Positions 36,528 through 45,696 are shown, numbered from the stretch's first letter. The stretch: DNA of 64,000 bases from Hydrogenoanaerobacterium saccharovorans (GCF_003814745.1 NZ_RKRD01000001.1:1054001-1118000), one strand, 5' to 3'. A program made the numbers and translations. Notes: a model not told the origin generated them from the sequence alone.

Positions 36528-36695
36528 TCAGTTCTCCTGATTGAAACCCAAGCAGGTTCCGTGCTCCTGCATACATAAATGTTTACGCAGGCAGCTCTCG
36601 CATTTCGTTCCCGTTTTTTGATAGGAGATTTCTACAGGCACATTTTTCTCCACAACAGGGCAATACCGCTCAATAATGGATTGAAAATCGCCCAA
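36528..36695 (-). CDS. Small cysteine-rich protein, 55 residues
   Basis: A leftward frame of 55 codons that begins with TTG at 36695, 9 bases after a perfect AAAGGAGG site, and ends at a TGA by the terminator. The product contains five Cys: RYCPVV, then CESCLRKHLC and GTCLG, a spacing that suggests a small zinc- or iron-binding knuckle. I do not recognise it. The strong ribosome binding site and Cys pattern support a real gene despite its size. Confidence 0.6.
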   Translation of the reverse strand: MGDFQSIIERYCPVVEKNVPVEISYQKTGTKCESCLRKHLCMQEHGTCLGFNQEN

Positions 36696-36863
36696 AGACA
36701 ATCGCCTCCTTTTTAAATTCTTCCGTTTCTCACAGCACTATTATATGCCGCATTTGCAAAAAATAAACCGCTCATTTTTTAAAACAAATTGCTGTAATCG
36801 TATAAATTACGGTATAACTGTCAATCATTTCCGCATAGAATAAAACGAAAGGCGGATTATGGT

Positions 36864-37121
36864 ATGACAGAATTATTGGCCAAACTTAAAGCTTTTGGAA
36901 AAGAGCAACAGGATACATCTCATAAAGAGCTGCAAGATGAGCTGATTGAGCTTCGCCGACAATTAGACAGCATCGACTCTTGTTATAATATGATAGGTGA
37001 CAGCGATTTAATTGACAGCCTTATTTATCAGCGGATAGGATTGATGGCACGTTACGAATTTTTGATAAAAAAAGCGAAAGCGCAAAACATCACCAGTGAC
37101 AGAATTCGAATCTCGCTGTAA
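36864..37121 (+). CDS. yaaL: DUF2508 / YaaL-like protein
   Basis: An 85-residue, charged, helical protein. The stretch NMIGDSDLIDSLIYQRIGLMA near residues 42-62 matches the DUF2508/YaaL pattern, in which a DPDLIDYAIY-like motif is conserved. Function is unknown. Its position directly before bofA matches the yaaL-bofA order of Bacillus subtilis and supports the assignment. AAAGGCGG lies upstream of the ATG. Confidence 0.72.
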   Translation: MTELLAKLKAFGKEQQDTSHKELQDELIELRRQLDSIDSCYNMIGDSDLIDSLIYQRIGLMARYEFLIKKAKAQNITSDRIRISL

Positions 37122-37207
37122 ATCATCTTACACAAAGTGTAAAACAAAAAAGCGAAAATAGTAAAGACAATCTATGTGCGGAATTTCTGCAGAAACGGAG
37201 TGACAAC

Positions 37208-37474
37208 ATGACTACGACACAAGCTGTTTTTTTGGTATGCGGTATTATGCTGGCGATATTCATGATTACGATTTATGCACGAACCGGAAAACCTCTGCGT
37301 TCGCTGCTGGGTACTGCGGTGCCGGGTGTGTTGTCGCTTGCAGTCATCAATTATGCATCGTATTTTACAGGTGTTGGATTGCTGGTGAATGTGGGTACTC
37401 TTTTTACGGCCGTATTTTTGGGCCTTCCGGGTGTTATCTCTATTTTTATTTTAAAACTAATTTGGGCTCTGTAA
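37208..37474 (+). CDS. bofA: BofA-like pro-sigma-K processing inhibitor
   Basis: An 88-residue membrane protein with two or three hydrophobic segments (about 6-22, 33-50, 57-86). The C-terminal GVGLLVNVGTLFTAVFLGLP stretch is typical of BofA, which holds the SpoIVFB protease inactive in the outer forespore membrane of Bacillus. The pairing with a YaaL-like gene supports it. Its presence suggests a sporulating host. The start is ATG 37208 after an ACGGAG site. Confidence 0.82.
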   Translation: MTTTQAVFLVCGIMLAIFMITIYARTGKPLRSLLGTAVPGVLSLAVINYASYFTGVGLLVNVGTLFTAVFLGLPGVISIFILKLIWAL

Positions 37475-37508
37475 GAGATTACCATACAATTTAATTCATG
37501 CGTTTGGC

Positions 37509-37537
37509 TTGCGGCAATCTAAATAACCATGTATAAT
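37509..37537 (+). promoter_or_regulatory. Promoter of the YitT-family gene
   Basis: TTGCGG (37509-37514), 17 bases and TATAAT (37532-37537). It lies about 65 bases before the gene at 37603. Confidence 0.6.
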
Positions 37538-37602
37538 AGGGAATGGATTTTTTACAGAATCTGTTTCCTATTTTTATTCGCTAAAGGAGCGTTAACGCAA
37601 GC

Positions 37603-38454
37603 ATGAAAAAGTTAAAATCAAAAGAATTTTGGATGCTCAATTTAGGTATATTCATAGTCGCCGTAGGTGTTTATTTTTTCAAATTTCCAAATAAGTTTTC
37701 TATTGGCGGTGTCAGTGGCATATCGGTTATTTTGGGGGATCTTATCAAAAATTATTCACCGGGAACTTTCGTATTCATTTTAAACATGCTGTTGATGTTG
37801 TTGGGCTTCGCTGTATTTGGTAAAGGTTTTGGTATAAAAACAGCGTATGCTAGTTTTATGCTTTCAGCCGAGATTTGGGTGCTGGAACGTATTTTCCCCA
37901 TGAATCACCCTTTTACCGATGAGCCAATGCTCGAACTTGTATTTGCCGTTATGCTGCCTGCTATCGGTTCGGCTATTTTGTTCAATATCGATGCTTCTAC
38001 AGGCGGTACTGATGTAATTGCGATGATACTAAAAAAATACACCGCTATCAATATCGGACGAGCTTTACTTCTCAGCGATTTTTTGATTACCGTTGCTGCA
38101 GGCTCAGTGTTTGGTATAAAAATAGGGTTGTTTTCGTTCCTTGGTCTTGCCCTAAAAGCTTTGGTTGTCGATTCAGTCATAGAGAGTATTAACCTGTGCA
38201 AATATTTTACCATTATTACATCCAAACCAGAAGAAATTAGCAATTTTATTGTGAAAAACCTTCATCGAGGTGCCACCAGTATGGATGCAAACGGTGTATT
38301 TACTCATGAGAATAAAACGGTTATTATTTGTGCGGTGCACCGTGCACAAGCTGTACAATTACGTCATTATGTTCGTTCGGTAGATGCAAAAGCATTTATA
38401 CTTATAACAAACACCAGCGAAATTATCGGAAAAGGTTTTCGTGGTGTTGCCTGA
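37603..38454 (+). CDS. YitT family membrane protein (DUF161/DUF2179)
   Basis: A 283-residue protein with five or six transmembrane helices in the first 200 residues, including FPNKFSIGGVSGISVILGDL and FNIDASTGGTDVIAMILKKY, which mark the YitT family. The last 80 residues form the cytoplasmic DUF2179 domain (LHRGATSMDANGVFTHENK). Transport substrate is unknown. It has an AAAGGAG site and its own promoter, and is followed by a hairpin terminator shared with rnpB. Confidence 0.88.
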   Translation: MKKLKSKEFWMLNLGIFIVAVGVYFFKFPNKFSIGGVSGISVILGDLIKNYSPGTFVFILNMLLMLLGFAVFGKGFGIKTAYASFMLSAEIWVLERIFPMNHPFTDEPMLELVFAVMLPAIGSAILFNIDASTGGTDVIAMILKKYTAINIGRALLLSDFLITVAAGSVFGIKIGLFSFLGLALKALVVDSVIESINLCKYFTIITSKPEEISNFIVKNLHRGATSMDANGVFTHENKTVIICAVHRAQAVQLRHYVRSVDAKAFILITNTSEIIGKGFRGVA

Positions 38455-38482
38455 TGAAACAAAAATAGAATTCACCAAAATT

Positions 38483-38516
38483 AAAAAGCTGTTCCGCTTA
38501 GCGGAACAGCTTTTTG
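38483..38516. terminator. Bidirectional terminator between yitT-like gene and rnpB
   Basis: AAAAAGCTGTTCCGC and GCGGAACAGCTTTTT form a perfect 15-bp stem with a 3-base loop. T runs occur in both directions, so it can end the rightward membrane-protein gene and the leftward RNase P RNA. Confidence 0.88.
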
Positions 38517-38531
38517 TTGTTTATAAAAATG

Positions 38532-38880
38532 CGACCAAGCATTTAAGCCGGGTTCTGTATTTGACAGCAATCTATCTACGATGGTCGTCGCCAACCACCT
38601 CCAGCCACCTCTATCAAGGACGCGCAGGGCTGCGTATTCGTCCTCTTTACACGGTGTTGCTCCGAATAGGGTTTACATGGCCGCACAGTCTCCTGTGCGC
38701 CGGTGAGCTCTTACCTCGCCTTTCCACCCTTACCGCTTACGCGGCGGTATATCTCTGTTGCACTTTCCCTAGAGTCGCCTCCGGCTGCCGTTAGCAGCTA
38801 TTCTTGCCCTGAGGAGCCCGGACTTTCCTCATACGTTACCTTTCGATAACGCACGCTGCCGTCTTGCTTGCTCGCAGTTT
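38532..38880 (-). ncRNA. rnpB: RNase P RNA component, bacterial class A-like
   Basis: Read on the minus strand the region carries the universally conserved RNase P RNA blocks: GAGGAAAGTCCGGGCTCC near the 5' end (about 38808-38830) and ACAGAACCCGGCTTA at the 3' end (about 38546-38560), separated by about 260 bases of paired elements with a GGTAAGAGCTCACCGG-like core. RNase P matures tRNA 5' ends. Ends are estimated from the flanking conserved helices. Open reading frames across it are spurious. Confidence 0.95.
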
Positions 38881-38903
38881 TAACTATATTTAGTTTTTGC
38901 AAA

Positions 38904-39341
38904 TTAATCGCCGAGGGGTACACCGTTTGCATCGGTATTAATACTGCCGGTTAGTATTTGGATACCCTCAACCAACCCCCAAACAGCCGATACCACAGGG
39001 CCTATTCCGCAGGCAAGGCTGCCGACGGTACCCAATAAAAGCTGAACAATTCCGCGGTCGGTGTATCCCAGGTAAAAGTTGTGTATACCAAATGCACCTA
39101 CAAAAATACCCAACAGGCCGGCTGCCAGTTTTGATTTTCTTTGTACCTGAACTCCGTTTACAGTATAGGAGTTATAGTAGTGCTTCAGCGAGCAGCCGCA
39201 TTTTATGCAAACTACCGCCAACTCATCGGTTGGTGCATCACAGTTGGGGCAAAAATGTCTGCCTTGCCCTGCGGGTACACCGCATTGTGTACAAATATTG
39301 GCATTTTGTAATAACTCTGCACCGCAATTTCTGCAAAACAT
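38904..39341 (-). CDS. Zinc-ribbon TM2 domain protein
   Basis: A 145-residue protein. The N-terminal half has four CxxC pairs (FCRNCGAELL, ICTQCG, FCPNCDAP, VCIKCGCSL), two zinc ribbons in tandem. The second half is a TM2 domain: KSKLAAGLLGIFVGAFGIHNFYLGY with two helices separated by a polar turn. The family is widespread and of unknown function. It lies 24 bases upstream of rnpB on the same strand and could be transcribed with it or separately. Confidence 0.85.
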   Translation of the reverse strand: MFCRNCGAELLQNANICTQCGVPAGQGRHFCPNCDAPTDELAVVCIKCGCSLKHYYNSYTVNGVQVQRKSKLAAGLLGIFVGAFGIHNFYLGYTDRGIVQLLLGTVGSLACGIGPVVSAVWGLVEGIQILTGSINTDANGVPLGD

Positions 39342-39630
39342 GTTTTAATACCCCCAATAGTATAATAATATGGATATCAACGCCTTATTATAACATATTA
39401 TGTATCTGTTGTCTAATAATTATTAAAACTTCGCTTTCTTGCTGTAAATCGTTGCTAATTTTGAAATGATTATATGCAAAACTTGCAAAACATAATATAT
39501 CAAAGCAGATACTATCAGTGATAAGGACAAAATTTGAAATGAATGAGCATGAAAGTTGCATATGTCTATTGCGTTTTTTTATAAAAAAAGATATAATTAC
39601 ATTCAGATATTAGATTAGGAGGGAATTTCC
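39342..39630. other. AT-rich intergenic region between the TM2 gene and gdhA
   Basis: This 289-base stretch is AT-rich and divergent. Near its right end it holds the gdhA promoter (39569-39597). No RNA gene or coding frame with a ribosome binding site was recognised in the rest. Confidence 0.5.
39569..39597 (+). promoter_or_regulatory. Promoter of gdhA
   Basis: TTGCGT (39569-39574), 17 bases of mostly T and A, and TATAAT (39592-39597), about 30 bases before the gdhA ATG. A GGAGGG site (39619-39624) follows. Confidence 0.65.
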
Positions 39631-40983
39631 ATGCAATTTAAAAGTGCCTACTTACAAGGCGTATATGACAGCGTTTGTAAAAGAAATCCGCACGAGCCTG
39701 AGTTTTTACAAGCAGTCGGCGAGGTTCTCGAAAGCTTTGAACCTGTAGTAGAAAAACGCCCCGACATCGTTGAAAAAGGCGTTATTGACAGAATGGTTGA
39801 ACCTGAAAGAATGATTATGTTCCGTGTATCGTGGGTGGACGATAACGGAAAGGTACAGGTAAACCGCGGATATCGCGTGCAGTTCAACTCTGCAATCGGT
39901 CCATACAAAGGCGGCTGCCGCTTTCACCCTTCAGTCAATCTTTCAATTATTAAATTTTTGGGTTTTGAGCAAACCTTTAAAAACAGCCTGACAACTCTGC
40001 CTATGGGCGGTGGTAAAGGTGGTTCTGACTTTAACCCCAAAGGCAAATCGGATAATGAGATTATGCGCTTTTGCCAGAGTTTTATGACAGAGCTTGCAAA
40101 ACATATCGGCCCAGATACCGACGTACCGGCAGGCGATATCGGCGTTGGTGCGCGCGAAGTAGGCTATATGTTTGGCCAATACAAACGTTTGCGCAATGAG
40201 TTTACGGGCGTTCTTACCGGTAAAGGGCTAACATTTGGCGGCTCACTCGCAAGAACCGAAGCAACCGGCTACGGTTTGCTTTATTTTACCGAAGAGATGC
40301 TCAACTGTATGAAAAACGACAGCATAAAGGGCAAAACCATTGTTGTTTCCGGTTCGGGTAACGTTGCAATTTATGCAACCGAAAAAGCAACCGAACTGGG
40401 CGGCAAGGTTGTTGCAATGAGCGATTCCGACGGCTATGTTTTTGATGCAAACGGTATCGACCTAGATGTGATGAAACAAATCAAAGAGGTTGAGAGAGCA
40501 CGTATCAGCGAGTATGCAAAACGTGTTGCAGGTGCAGAGTACCATGAAGGCTGCGCCGGCATTTGGGGAGTAAAATGCGATGTTGCATTGCCATGTGCTA
40601 CACAAAATGAGCTTGACGGCGAATCTGCAAACAAACTGATTGCAAATGGCGTGATAGCAGTTGCAGAAGGTGCCAATATGCCTTGCACTCCCGAAGCAAT
40701 CAACGCGTTTCACAGCAATGGTGTTCTTTATGCTCCCGGCAAAGCATCCAACGCAGGCGGCGTTGCTGTTTCCGGCCTTGAAATGAGCCAAAACTCCATG
40801 CGCTATTCTTGGAGTTTTGATGAGGTTGACGAAAAACTCAAAGGCATCATGAAGAATATATTCCATGCATCTTACGATGCTGCAAAAGAGTTTGGTTTGA
40901 ATGATAATATTATGGCAGGTGCAAATATTGCAGGCTTCTTAAAAGTAGCTGCAGCTATGATTGCACAAGGCGTTGCTTACTAA
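39631..40983 (+). CDS. gdhA: NADP-type glutamate dehydrogenase
   Basis: A 450-residue hexameric-type glutamate dehydrogenase that assimilates ammonium into 2-oxoglutarate. Catalytic and substrate motifs are GPYKGGCRFHPSVN, MGGGKGGSDFNPKGKSD with the active-site Lys, and VPAGDIGVGAREVGYMFGQY. The Rossmann domain begins with IVVSGSGNVAIYATEKA. The overall form matches the NADP-dependent anabolic group. It has its own promoter and a terminator, so it is monocistronic. Confidence 0.95.
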   Translation: MQFKSAYLQGVYDSVCKRNPHEPEFLQAVGEVLESFEPVVEKRPDIVEKGVIDRMVEPERMIMFRVSWVDDNGKVQVNRGYRVQFNSAIGPYKGGCRFHPSVNLSIIKFLGFEQTFKNSLTTLPMGGGKGGSDFNPKGKSDNEIMRFCQSFMTELAKHIGPDTDVPAGDIGVGAREVGYMFGQYKRLRNEFTGVLTGKGLTFGGSLARTEATGYGLLYFTEEMLNCMKNDSIKGKTIVVSGSGNVAIYATEKATELGGKVVAMSDSDGYVFDANGIDLDVMKQIKEVERARISEYAKRVAGAEYHEGCAGIWGVKCDVALPCATQNELDGESANKLIANGVIAVAEGANMPCTPEAINAFHSNGVLYAPGKASNAGGVAVSGLEMSQNSMRYSWSFDEVDEKLKGIMKNIFHASYDAAKEFGLNDNIMAGANIAGFLKVAAAMIAQGVAY

Positions 40984-41042
40984 ACCTGCAATTCCTAATT
41001 AATGCACATAAAATAAATGAAAATGCAACAGCAGTTTGCTGC

Positions 41043-41072
41043 AAAAGGGGCGCGTACAGCGCCCTTTTCTTG
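41043..41072 (+). terminator. gdhA terminator
   Basis: AAAAGGGGCGC and GCGCCCTTTT flank a short loop and end with TCTTGT. The stem is GC-rich and lies about 60 bases after the gdhA stop. Confidence 0.75.
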
Positions 41073-41084
41073 TACTCTCTGTAC

Positions 41085-41113
41085 TTGACGTTCACACAGT
41101 AAAGTGCTAAAAT
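41085..41113 (+). promoter_or_regulatory. Promoter of ilvE
   Basis: TTGACG (41085-41090), a 17-base spacer and TAAAAT (41108-41113), about 50 bases before the ilvE start. Confidence 0.65.
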
Positions 41114-41166
41114 GTTGAGTAATGAGTTTAAATGACAATGAAATATAATATAAGGTTGTGACTAAT

Positions 41167-42243
41167 ATGAGCAATATTCAAGTGGAACTTGCTAAAACAC
41201 TAAAAACAAAGCCGACAGATGAAGGAAAATTAGGCTTTGGCGAAATTTTTACCGACCATATGTTTCTCATGGATTATACAGAAGGCAAAGGTTGGCATGA
41301 CCCTCGTATCGTGCCTTACGGACCAATCCCTATGGACCCTTCTGCTATGTGCCTGCATTATGGCCAAACCGTATTTGAGGGCATGAAGGCTTACCGTACC
41401 GAAGATAACCGTATCCTCATGTTCCGCCCGTGGGAGAACTTTAAGCGTCTCAATCAATCCAACGACCGCTTGCAGATTCCCGCTGTAGATGAGAAGCTGC
41501 TGCTCGAAGGTCTTGAAAAGCTGATTGAAATTGAAAAAGATTGGGTGCCCCATACCAGCGGTGCATCTCTTTACATCCGTCCTTTCATTATTGCAACCGA
41601 GCCGAAACTGGGTGTAAAGCCATCTTCTAAATATCTTTACGTGGTTGTTCTTTCTCCGTCAGGTCCTTATTACAAGAGTGGGCTCAATCCTGTTAAAATT
41701 TACATCGAAACTCAATTTGTCCGTGCAGTAAAAGGCGGCACAGGCGCTGCAAAATGCGGCGGTAACTATGCATCGGGTTTAAAAGCGCAAGAAATTGCAC
41801 ATGAGCAGGGCTATTCTCAAGTTCTGTGGACAGACGGCATCGAACACAAATACATTGAAGAAGTCGGCGCAATGAATGTGTTCTTTGTGATTGATGACGA
41901 AATTGTTACCCCCGAGTTGGTAGGCTCCATTTTGCCCGGCATTACAAGAAAATCTTCGATTGAGATGCTGAGAGGCTGGGGCTACAAGGTATCTGAACGC
42001 AGGCTGTCTGTGCAGGAGCTTGAAGACGCATATCAAGCAGGCAAAGTGAAGGAAGCATTCGGCACCGGTACGGCTGCTGTTATCTCACCAATCGGCGAAC
42101 TGAAGGTGGGAGACTACGTTATGACATTTAACGATGGAAAAATCGGCACGATATCTCAAAAACTGTACGATAACCTGACGGGCATTCAGTATGGCAAGCT
42201 GCCCGACACCCATAGTTGGATGGATGAGGTATGCAAAGGTTAA
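41167..42243 (+). CDS. ilvE: Branched-chain amino acid aminotransferase
   Basis: A PLP enzyme of fold type IV, 358 residues, that makes Leu, Ile and Val from their keto acids. It contains FGEIFTDHMFLMDY, VFEGMKAYR near residue 70 with the conserved Glu, the Schiff-base Lys in GAAKCGGNYASGLKAQ and FGTGTAAVISPI near the end. The eukaryote-like longer form is common in Firmicutes. ATG 41167 is preferred; GTG 41158 is too close to the AAGG site. Confidence 0.94.
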   Translation: MSNIQVELAKTLKTKPTDEGKLGFGEIFTDHMFLMDYTEGKGWHDPRIVPYGPIPMDPSAMCLHYGQTVFEGMKAYRTEDNRILMFRPWENFKRLNQSNDRLQIPAVDEKLLLEGLEKLIEIEKDWVPHTSGASLYIRPFIIATEPKLGVKPSSKYLYVVVLSPSGPYYKSGLNPVKIYIETQFVRAVKGGTGAAKCGGNYASGLKAQEIAHEQGYSQVLWTDGIEHKYIEEVGAMNVFFVIDDEIVTPELVGSILPGITRKSSIEMLRGWGYKVSERRLSVQELEDAYQAGKVKEAFGTGTAAVISPIGELKVGDYVMTFNDGKIGTISQKLYDNLTGIQYGKLPDTHSWMDEVCKG

Positions 42244-42275
42244 GATTGCAAACCACTAAAATTTTGATATAATAA

Positions 42276-42303
42276 AAAGCGACGGTGCATCCGTCGCTTT
42301 TTT
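42276..42303 (+). terminator. ilvE terminator
   Basis: AAAGCGACGG and CCGTCGCTTT form a perfect 10-bp stem with the loop TGCAT, followed by TTT. It is placed 32 bases after ilvE. Confidence 0.88.
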
Positions 42304-42351
42304 ATATTGGCTTAAAAATATAAAACCTAAACAAAACAAAGGTTGTGTACC

Positions 42352-43245
42352 ATGTCCAGAACAATTTCATTTTTGATAGAGCCGCAGTTTGACGGGATGA
42401 AAATCTATGATTATCTGCGCAAAGAGCAGCACCTCAGTTATCGTCTTATCACCTCACTCAAGCATATCTCGGAGGGAATTGAGCTAAACGGTGTGCATGC
42501 GCGTACCATTGACCATGTCAAGGCGGGGGATGTCCTTTCCGTTACGATGCCCCCCAATAAAAACAACAGCGAAGTTTCGGATATTGCAGTGCCGATTGTG
42601 TACGACGATGAAGACGTGCTAATTTACAACAAGCCTGCCGACATGAACTGTCATCAGTCGCGCCGTGTACAAAACGATACCCTTGCCAACGTGTTTGCGG
42701 CGTATTGTTGCGAGCATAATCTGTCGCTTACATTTCGGTGTATCAATCGGCTTGACAAAAATACATCTGGGTTAGTTCTGCTTGCAAAAAACCAACACGC
42801 AGCGGCTCTGCTGAAAAATGCTGCACAAAAAGAGTATTTAGCCGTTGTCCATGGTGTTCCCGCACAAAAAACCGGTATGGTAGATGCACCAATCAGCCGT
42901 ATCAATGATATTTACACCAAACGGCAAATAGATATAAATGGGCAGCCTGCGGTTACACATTACGAGTTGCTTGCTGAAGGAGAAGGTTACAGCCTGATTC
43001 GCCTCAAGCTTGAAACGGGGCGTACGCACCAAATTAGGGTGCATATGGCTTGTATTGGGCATCCTCTTGCGGGAGATGATATGTATGGAGGGGATACCTC
43101 GATTATTAAACGTCAGGCACTCCACTGTTCACGTATGATTTTTACAAGCCCTATCAGCGGTAAACTCGTTGATGCAACGGCAGCATTGCCCGAAGATATG
43201 CAAAAAGCCCTTGAGAGTGCAAGAATATACAGGCAATATGAATAA
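42352..43245 (+). CDS. RluA-family pseudouridine synthase
   Basis: A 297-residue RNA pseudouridine synthase. An N-terminal S4-like region (ISFLIEPQFDGMKIYDYLRKE onward) is followed by the catalytic motif CINRLDKNTSGLVLLAKN with the active-site Asp and by ETGRTHQIRVHMACIGHPLAGD. The target RNA position cannot be assigned from sequence; RluD-like 23S rRNA enzymes are the closest general group. ATG 42352 has AAAGG 9 bases upstream. Confidence 0.9.
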   Translation: MSRTISFLIEPQFDGMKIYDYLRKEQHLSYRLITSLKHISEGIELNGVHARTIDHVKAGDVLSVTMPPNKNNSEVSDIAVPIVYDDEDVLIYNKPADMNCHQSRRVQNDTLANVFAAYCCEHNLSLTFRCINRLDKNTSGLVLLAKNQHAAALLKNAAQKEYLAVVHGVPAQKTGMVDAPISRINDIYTKRQIDINGQPAVTHYELLAEGEGYSLIRLKLETGRTHQIRVHMACIGHPLAGDDMYGGDTSIIKRQALHCSRMIFTSPISGKLVDATAALPEDMQKALESARIYRQYE

Positions 43246-43281
43246 AAACAAAACAATAGTGAATAAATTTGCAAAAACCTC

Positions 43282-43309
43282 TTGCTTTTATGTAAATTGC
43301 GTGTATAAT
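43282..43309 (+). promoter_or_regulatory. Promoter of the amino acid ABC transporter
   Basis: TTGCTT (43282-43287), 16 bases and TATAAT (43304-43309), about 55 bases before the binding-protein gene. Confidence 0.6.
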
Positions 43310-43363
43310 AAAAAGCAGTTCAAATATTAAAAATGATTTTTACACATTGTTGGAGGTATTATA

Positions 43364-44182
43364 ATGAAAAAGGCAATTGCAATTATGCTAGCTGCTATGC
43401 TGGCTGTTACAGTATTTGCGGGCTGCACTAAAAAAGGCGGAGAATCTTCTGCAGCACCTGCAGGTTCTACCGATGCTACATCCACAGAATCATCTTCTGC
43501 GTCCCCTGCCACTGTTGAAGAAGGTAAGCTGATTATGGTGACTGAAGCAGGATTTGCACCATACGAGTACTACGAGGGGCAGGATGTTGTGGGCGTAGAC
43601 GTTGACATTGCAAAAGAAATCGCAGCCGCTATGGGCAAAGAATTGGTCGTTAAAGACATTGCATTCGATTCCATTATTCCTGAAATCAACGCGGGCAAAG
43701 CAGACATCGGCGCTGCTGGTATGTCGATTACTCCCGAACGTTTGGAAGAAGTAGATTTCACCATCGAGTATGCAACCTCCAAACAGGTTATTGTTGTTAA
43801 AAAAGATAACACTGCAATTAAAAACCCAGAGGATATCAAAGGTAAAAAAATAGCTGTGCAGCTTGGCACGGTTGCTGATATTGTGGTTACCGATGAATAC
43901 CCTGACAGCACGATCATTCAGCAAAAAAAATACCTTGCTGCAGCCGAAGATGTAAAATCGGGCAAAGCAGATTGTATCGTAATGGATGCACTTCCTGCTC
44001 AAGAACTTGTGAAAGCAAATTCGGAGCTGGTTATTTTAGAAAAAGAACTCTTCACCGATAAATACGGTATGGCTGTTAAAAAAGGTAACAAAGCACTGCT
44101 TGACCAAGTCAATACAATTTTGCAAAAGCTAATGGACGAGGGCAAAATCGAAGAGTTTACACTCAATCACACATCCAAATAA
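43364..44182 (+). CDS. Amino acid ABC transporter substrate-binding lipoprotein
   Basis: A 272-residue solute-binding protein. The signal peptide ends in the lipobox VFAGC, so Cys20-21 would be lipidated and the protein anchored outside the membrane. A Ser/Ala/Thr-rich linker to about residue 45 leads to the family 3 binding fold: GFAPYEYYEGQDVVGVDVDI, DIGAAGMSITPERLEEVDFT and the later AVQLGTVADIVV. It heads a three-gene polar amino acid importer with the permease at 44265 and ATPase at 44953. Confidence 0.93.
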   Translation: MKKAIAIMLAAMLAVTVFAGCTKKGGESSAAPAGSTDATSTESSSASPATVEEGKLIMVTEAGFAPYEYYEGQDVVGVDVDIAKEIAAAMGKELVVKDIAFDSIIPEINAGKADIGAAGMSITPERLEEVDFTIEYATSKQVIVVKKDNTAIKNPEDIKGKKIAVQLGTVADIVVTDEYPDSTIIQQKKYLAAAEDVKSGKADCIVMDALPAQELVKANSELVILEKELFTDKYGMAVKKGNKALLDQVNTILQKLMDEGKIEEFTLNHTSK

Positions 44183-44264
44183 ATTTTGTCTTTATTATAT
44201 CTACAAAGGCAGCAAGGCATTTATGCTTTGCTGTCTTGTGTAGTTTTACGGAAGGATGCGGGAA

Positions 44265-44966
44265 ATGGAATTTATACAAAAAATAGGAAACGATTTTTAT
44301 AAAAACATTATTGCAGATCAACGCTATTTGTTTTTTTGGAACGGGTTGAAAGCAACCATAGCAATGGCTTTGATTGCTACTTTCATTGGTGTTAGCATTG
44401 GTATTTTGATTGCGCTCATCAAAAACAGTGCAAAAGCAAATAAAAGGCTGCGTTGGGCAGAAATTATATGCAACCTTTATGTTAACCTTATCCGCGGCAC
44501 CCCTGTTGTGCTGCAGTTGATGATTATTTATTATATCGTCTTCCGCTCGTCAAACATCTCTAGTATAGTGGTGGGCGGTTTGGCTTTTGGTATCAACTCC
44601 GGCGCATATGTGTCCGAAATTGTTCGCGGCGGCATTGAGTCGATCGACAAAGGTCAAATGGAAGCAGGGCGCTCACTTGGGCTCAATCGTACACAAACTA
44701 TGCGGCTTATCATCCTGCCGCAGGCAATCAAAAACATACTTCCGTCTTTGGGTAACGAATTTGTTATGCTCATTAAAGAGACCTCTGTTGCGGGCTATAT
44801 CGGCATCCGCGATGTTACAAAAGCATCCGATATTGTAGCATCCAGAACCTACAATTATTTCTTCCCACTGATGTTCGCCGCTTGTATTTATCTTGTACTC
44901 ACACTGGGATTAAGCAAGCTGATCAGTATTCTTGAAAGGAGGCTGGCGCAAAGTGATAACCGTTAA
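44265..44966 (+). CDS. Amino acid ABC transporter permease
   Basis: A 233-residue HisM/GlnP-type permease with about five membrane helices. The conserved inner motif NLIRGTPVVLQLMIIYY and the EAA loop GQMEAGRSLGLNRTQTMRLIILP identify the polar amino acid class. ATG 44265 has GAAGGA 8 bases upstream; ATG 44256 abuts that site. The 3' end overlaps the ATPase gene by 14 bases. Confidence 0.93.
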   Translation: MEFIQKIGNDFYKNIIADQRYLFFWNGLKATIAMALIATFIGVSIGILIALIKNSAKANKRLRWAEIICNLYVNLIRGTPVVLQLMIIYYIVFRSSNISSIVVGGLAFGINSGAYVSEIVRGGIESIDKGQMEAGRSLGLNRTQTMRLIILPQAIKNILPSLGNEFVMLIKETSVAGYIGIRDVTKASDIVASRTYNYFFPLMFAACIYLVLTLGLSKLISILERRLAQSDNR

Positions 44967-45675
44967 AGGACTTTACAAAAATTTCGGTAGCAATCAGGTA
45001 TTAAAAGGCGTTGATACTACCATCGAAAAAGGCGAAAAGGTTGTCGTTATCGGTCCGTCCGGCTCGGGCAAATCCACTTTTTTGCGTTGCCTTAACCTTT
45101 TAGAACAGCCTTCGCAGGGCGAGATTTGGTTTGAAAACAATAAGATTACCGATCCTAAAACCGATATTGATAAACTTCGCCAAAAAATGGGTATGGTTTT
45201 CCAGCATTTTAATCTGTTTCCGCATCTTACCGTGAAAAAGAATATTACGCTTGCCCCGGTCAAATTAGGGCTGCAAAATCAAGAGCAGGCAGACGTAAAT
45301 GCCATGCGTTTGCTGGAGCGTATCGGCCTTGCCGATAAAGCAGACAGTTACCCGAATATGCTGTCTGGCGGGCAAAAGCAACGTATTGCCATTGTTCGTG
45401 CACTTGCCATGAACCCCGAAGTGATGCTGTTTGACGAACCTACCTCTGCACTGGACCCAGAAATGGTGGGCGAGGTGCTTGAACTGATGAAAGAACTTGC
45501 CAAAGAGGGTATGACAATGGTGGTTGTCACCCACGAAATGGGTTTTGCGCGTGAGGTTGCAACCCGCGTACTGTTTATGGATGAGGGTGTCATCATGGAA
45601 CAAAACAACCCGCAAGAATTTTTTGCCAACCCCCAAAACCCGCGCCTTAAAGATTTTCTTGCAAAAGTTTTATAA
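44953..45675 (+). CDS. Amino acid ABC transporter ATP-binding protein
   Basis: A 240-residue GlnQ/HisP-type ATPase. Walker A is GPSGSGKSTFLRCLNLLE near residues 34-51, the signature is LSGGQKQR and Walker B is VMLFDEPTSALDPEMVGEVL. It energises the polar amino acid importer encoded just upstream. GTG 44953 is chosen because AGGAGG (44937-44942) is 10 bases upstream; an earlier in-frame codon lies inside the permease gene. Confidence 0.95.
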   Translation: MITVKGLYKNFGSNQVLKGVDTTIEKGEKVVVIGPSGSGKSTFLRCLNLLEQPSQGEIWFENNKITDPKTDIDKLRQKMGMVFQHFNLFPHLTVKKNITLAPVKLGLQNQEQADVNAMRLLERIGLADKADSYPNMLSGGQKQRIAIVRALAMNPEVMLFDEPTSALDPEMVGEVLELMKELAKEGMTMVVVTHEMGFAREVATRVLFMDEGVIMEQNNPQEFFANPQNPRLKDFLAKVL

Positions 45676-45696
45676 GATTTATTGCCTGCTTTAGTG

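Noticed and set aside
38441..38794. A 117-codon frame over the 3' half of rnpB
   Set aside because: The conserved RNase P RNA elements on the other strand account for it.
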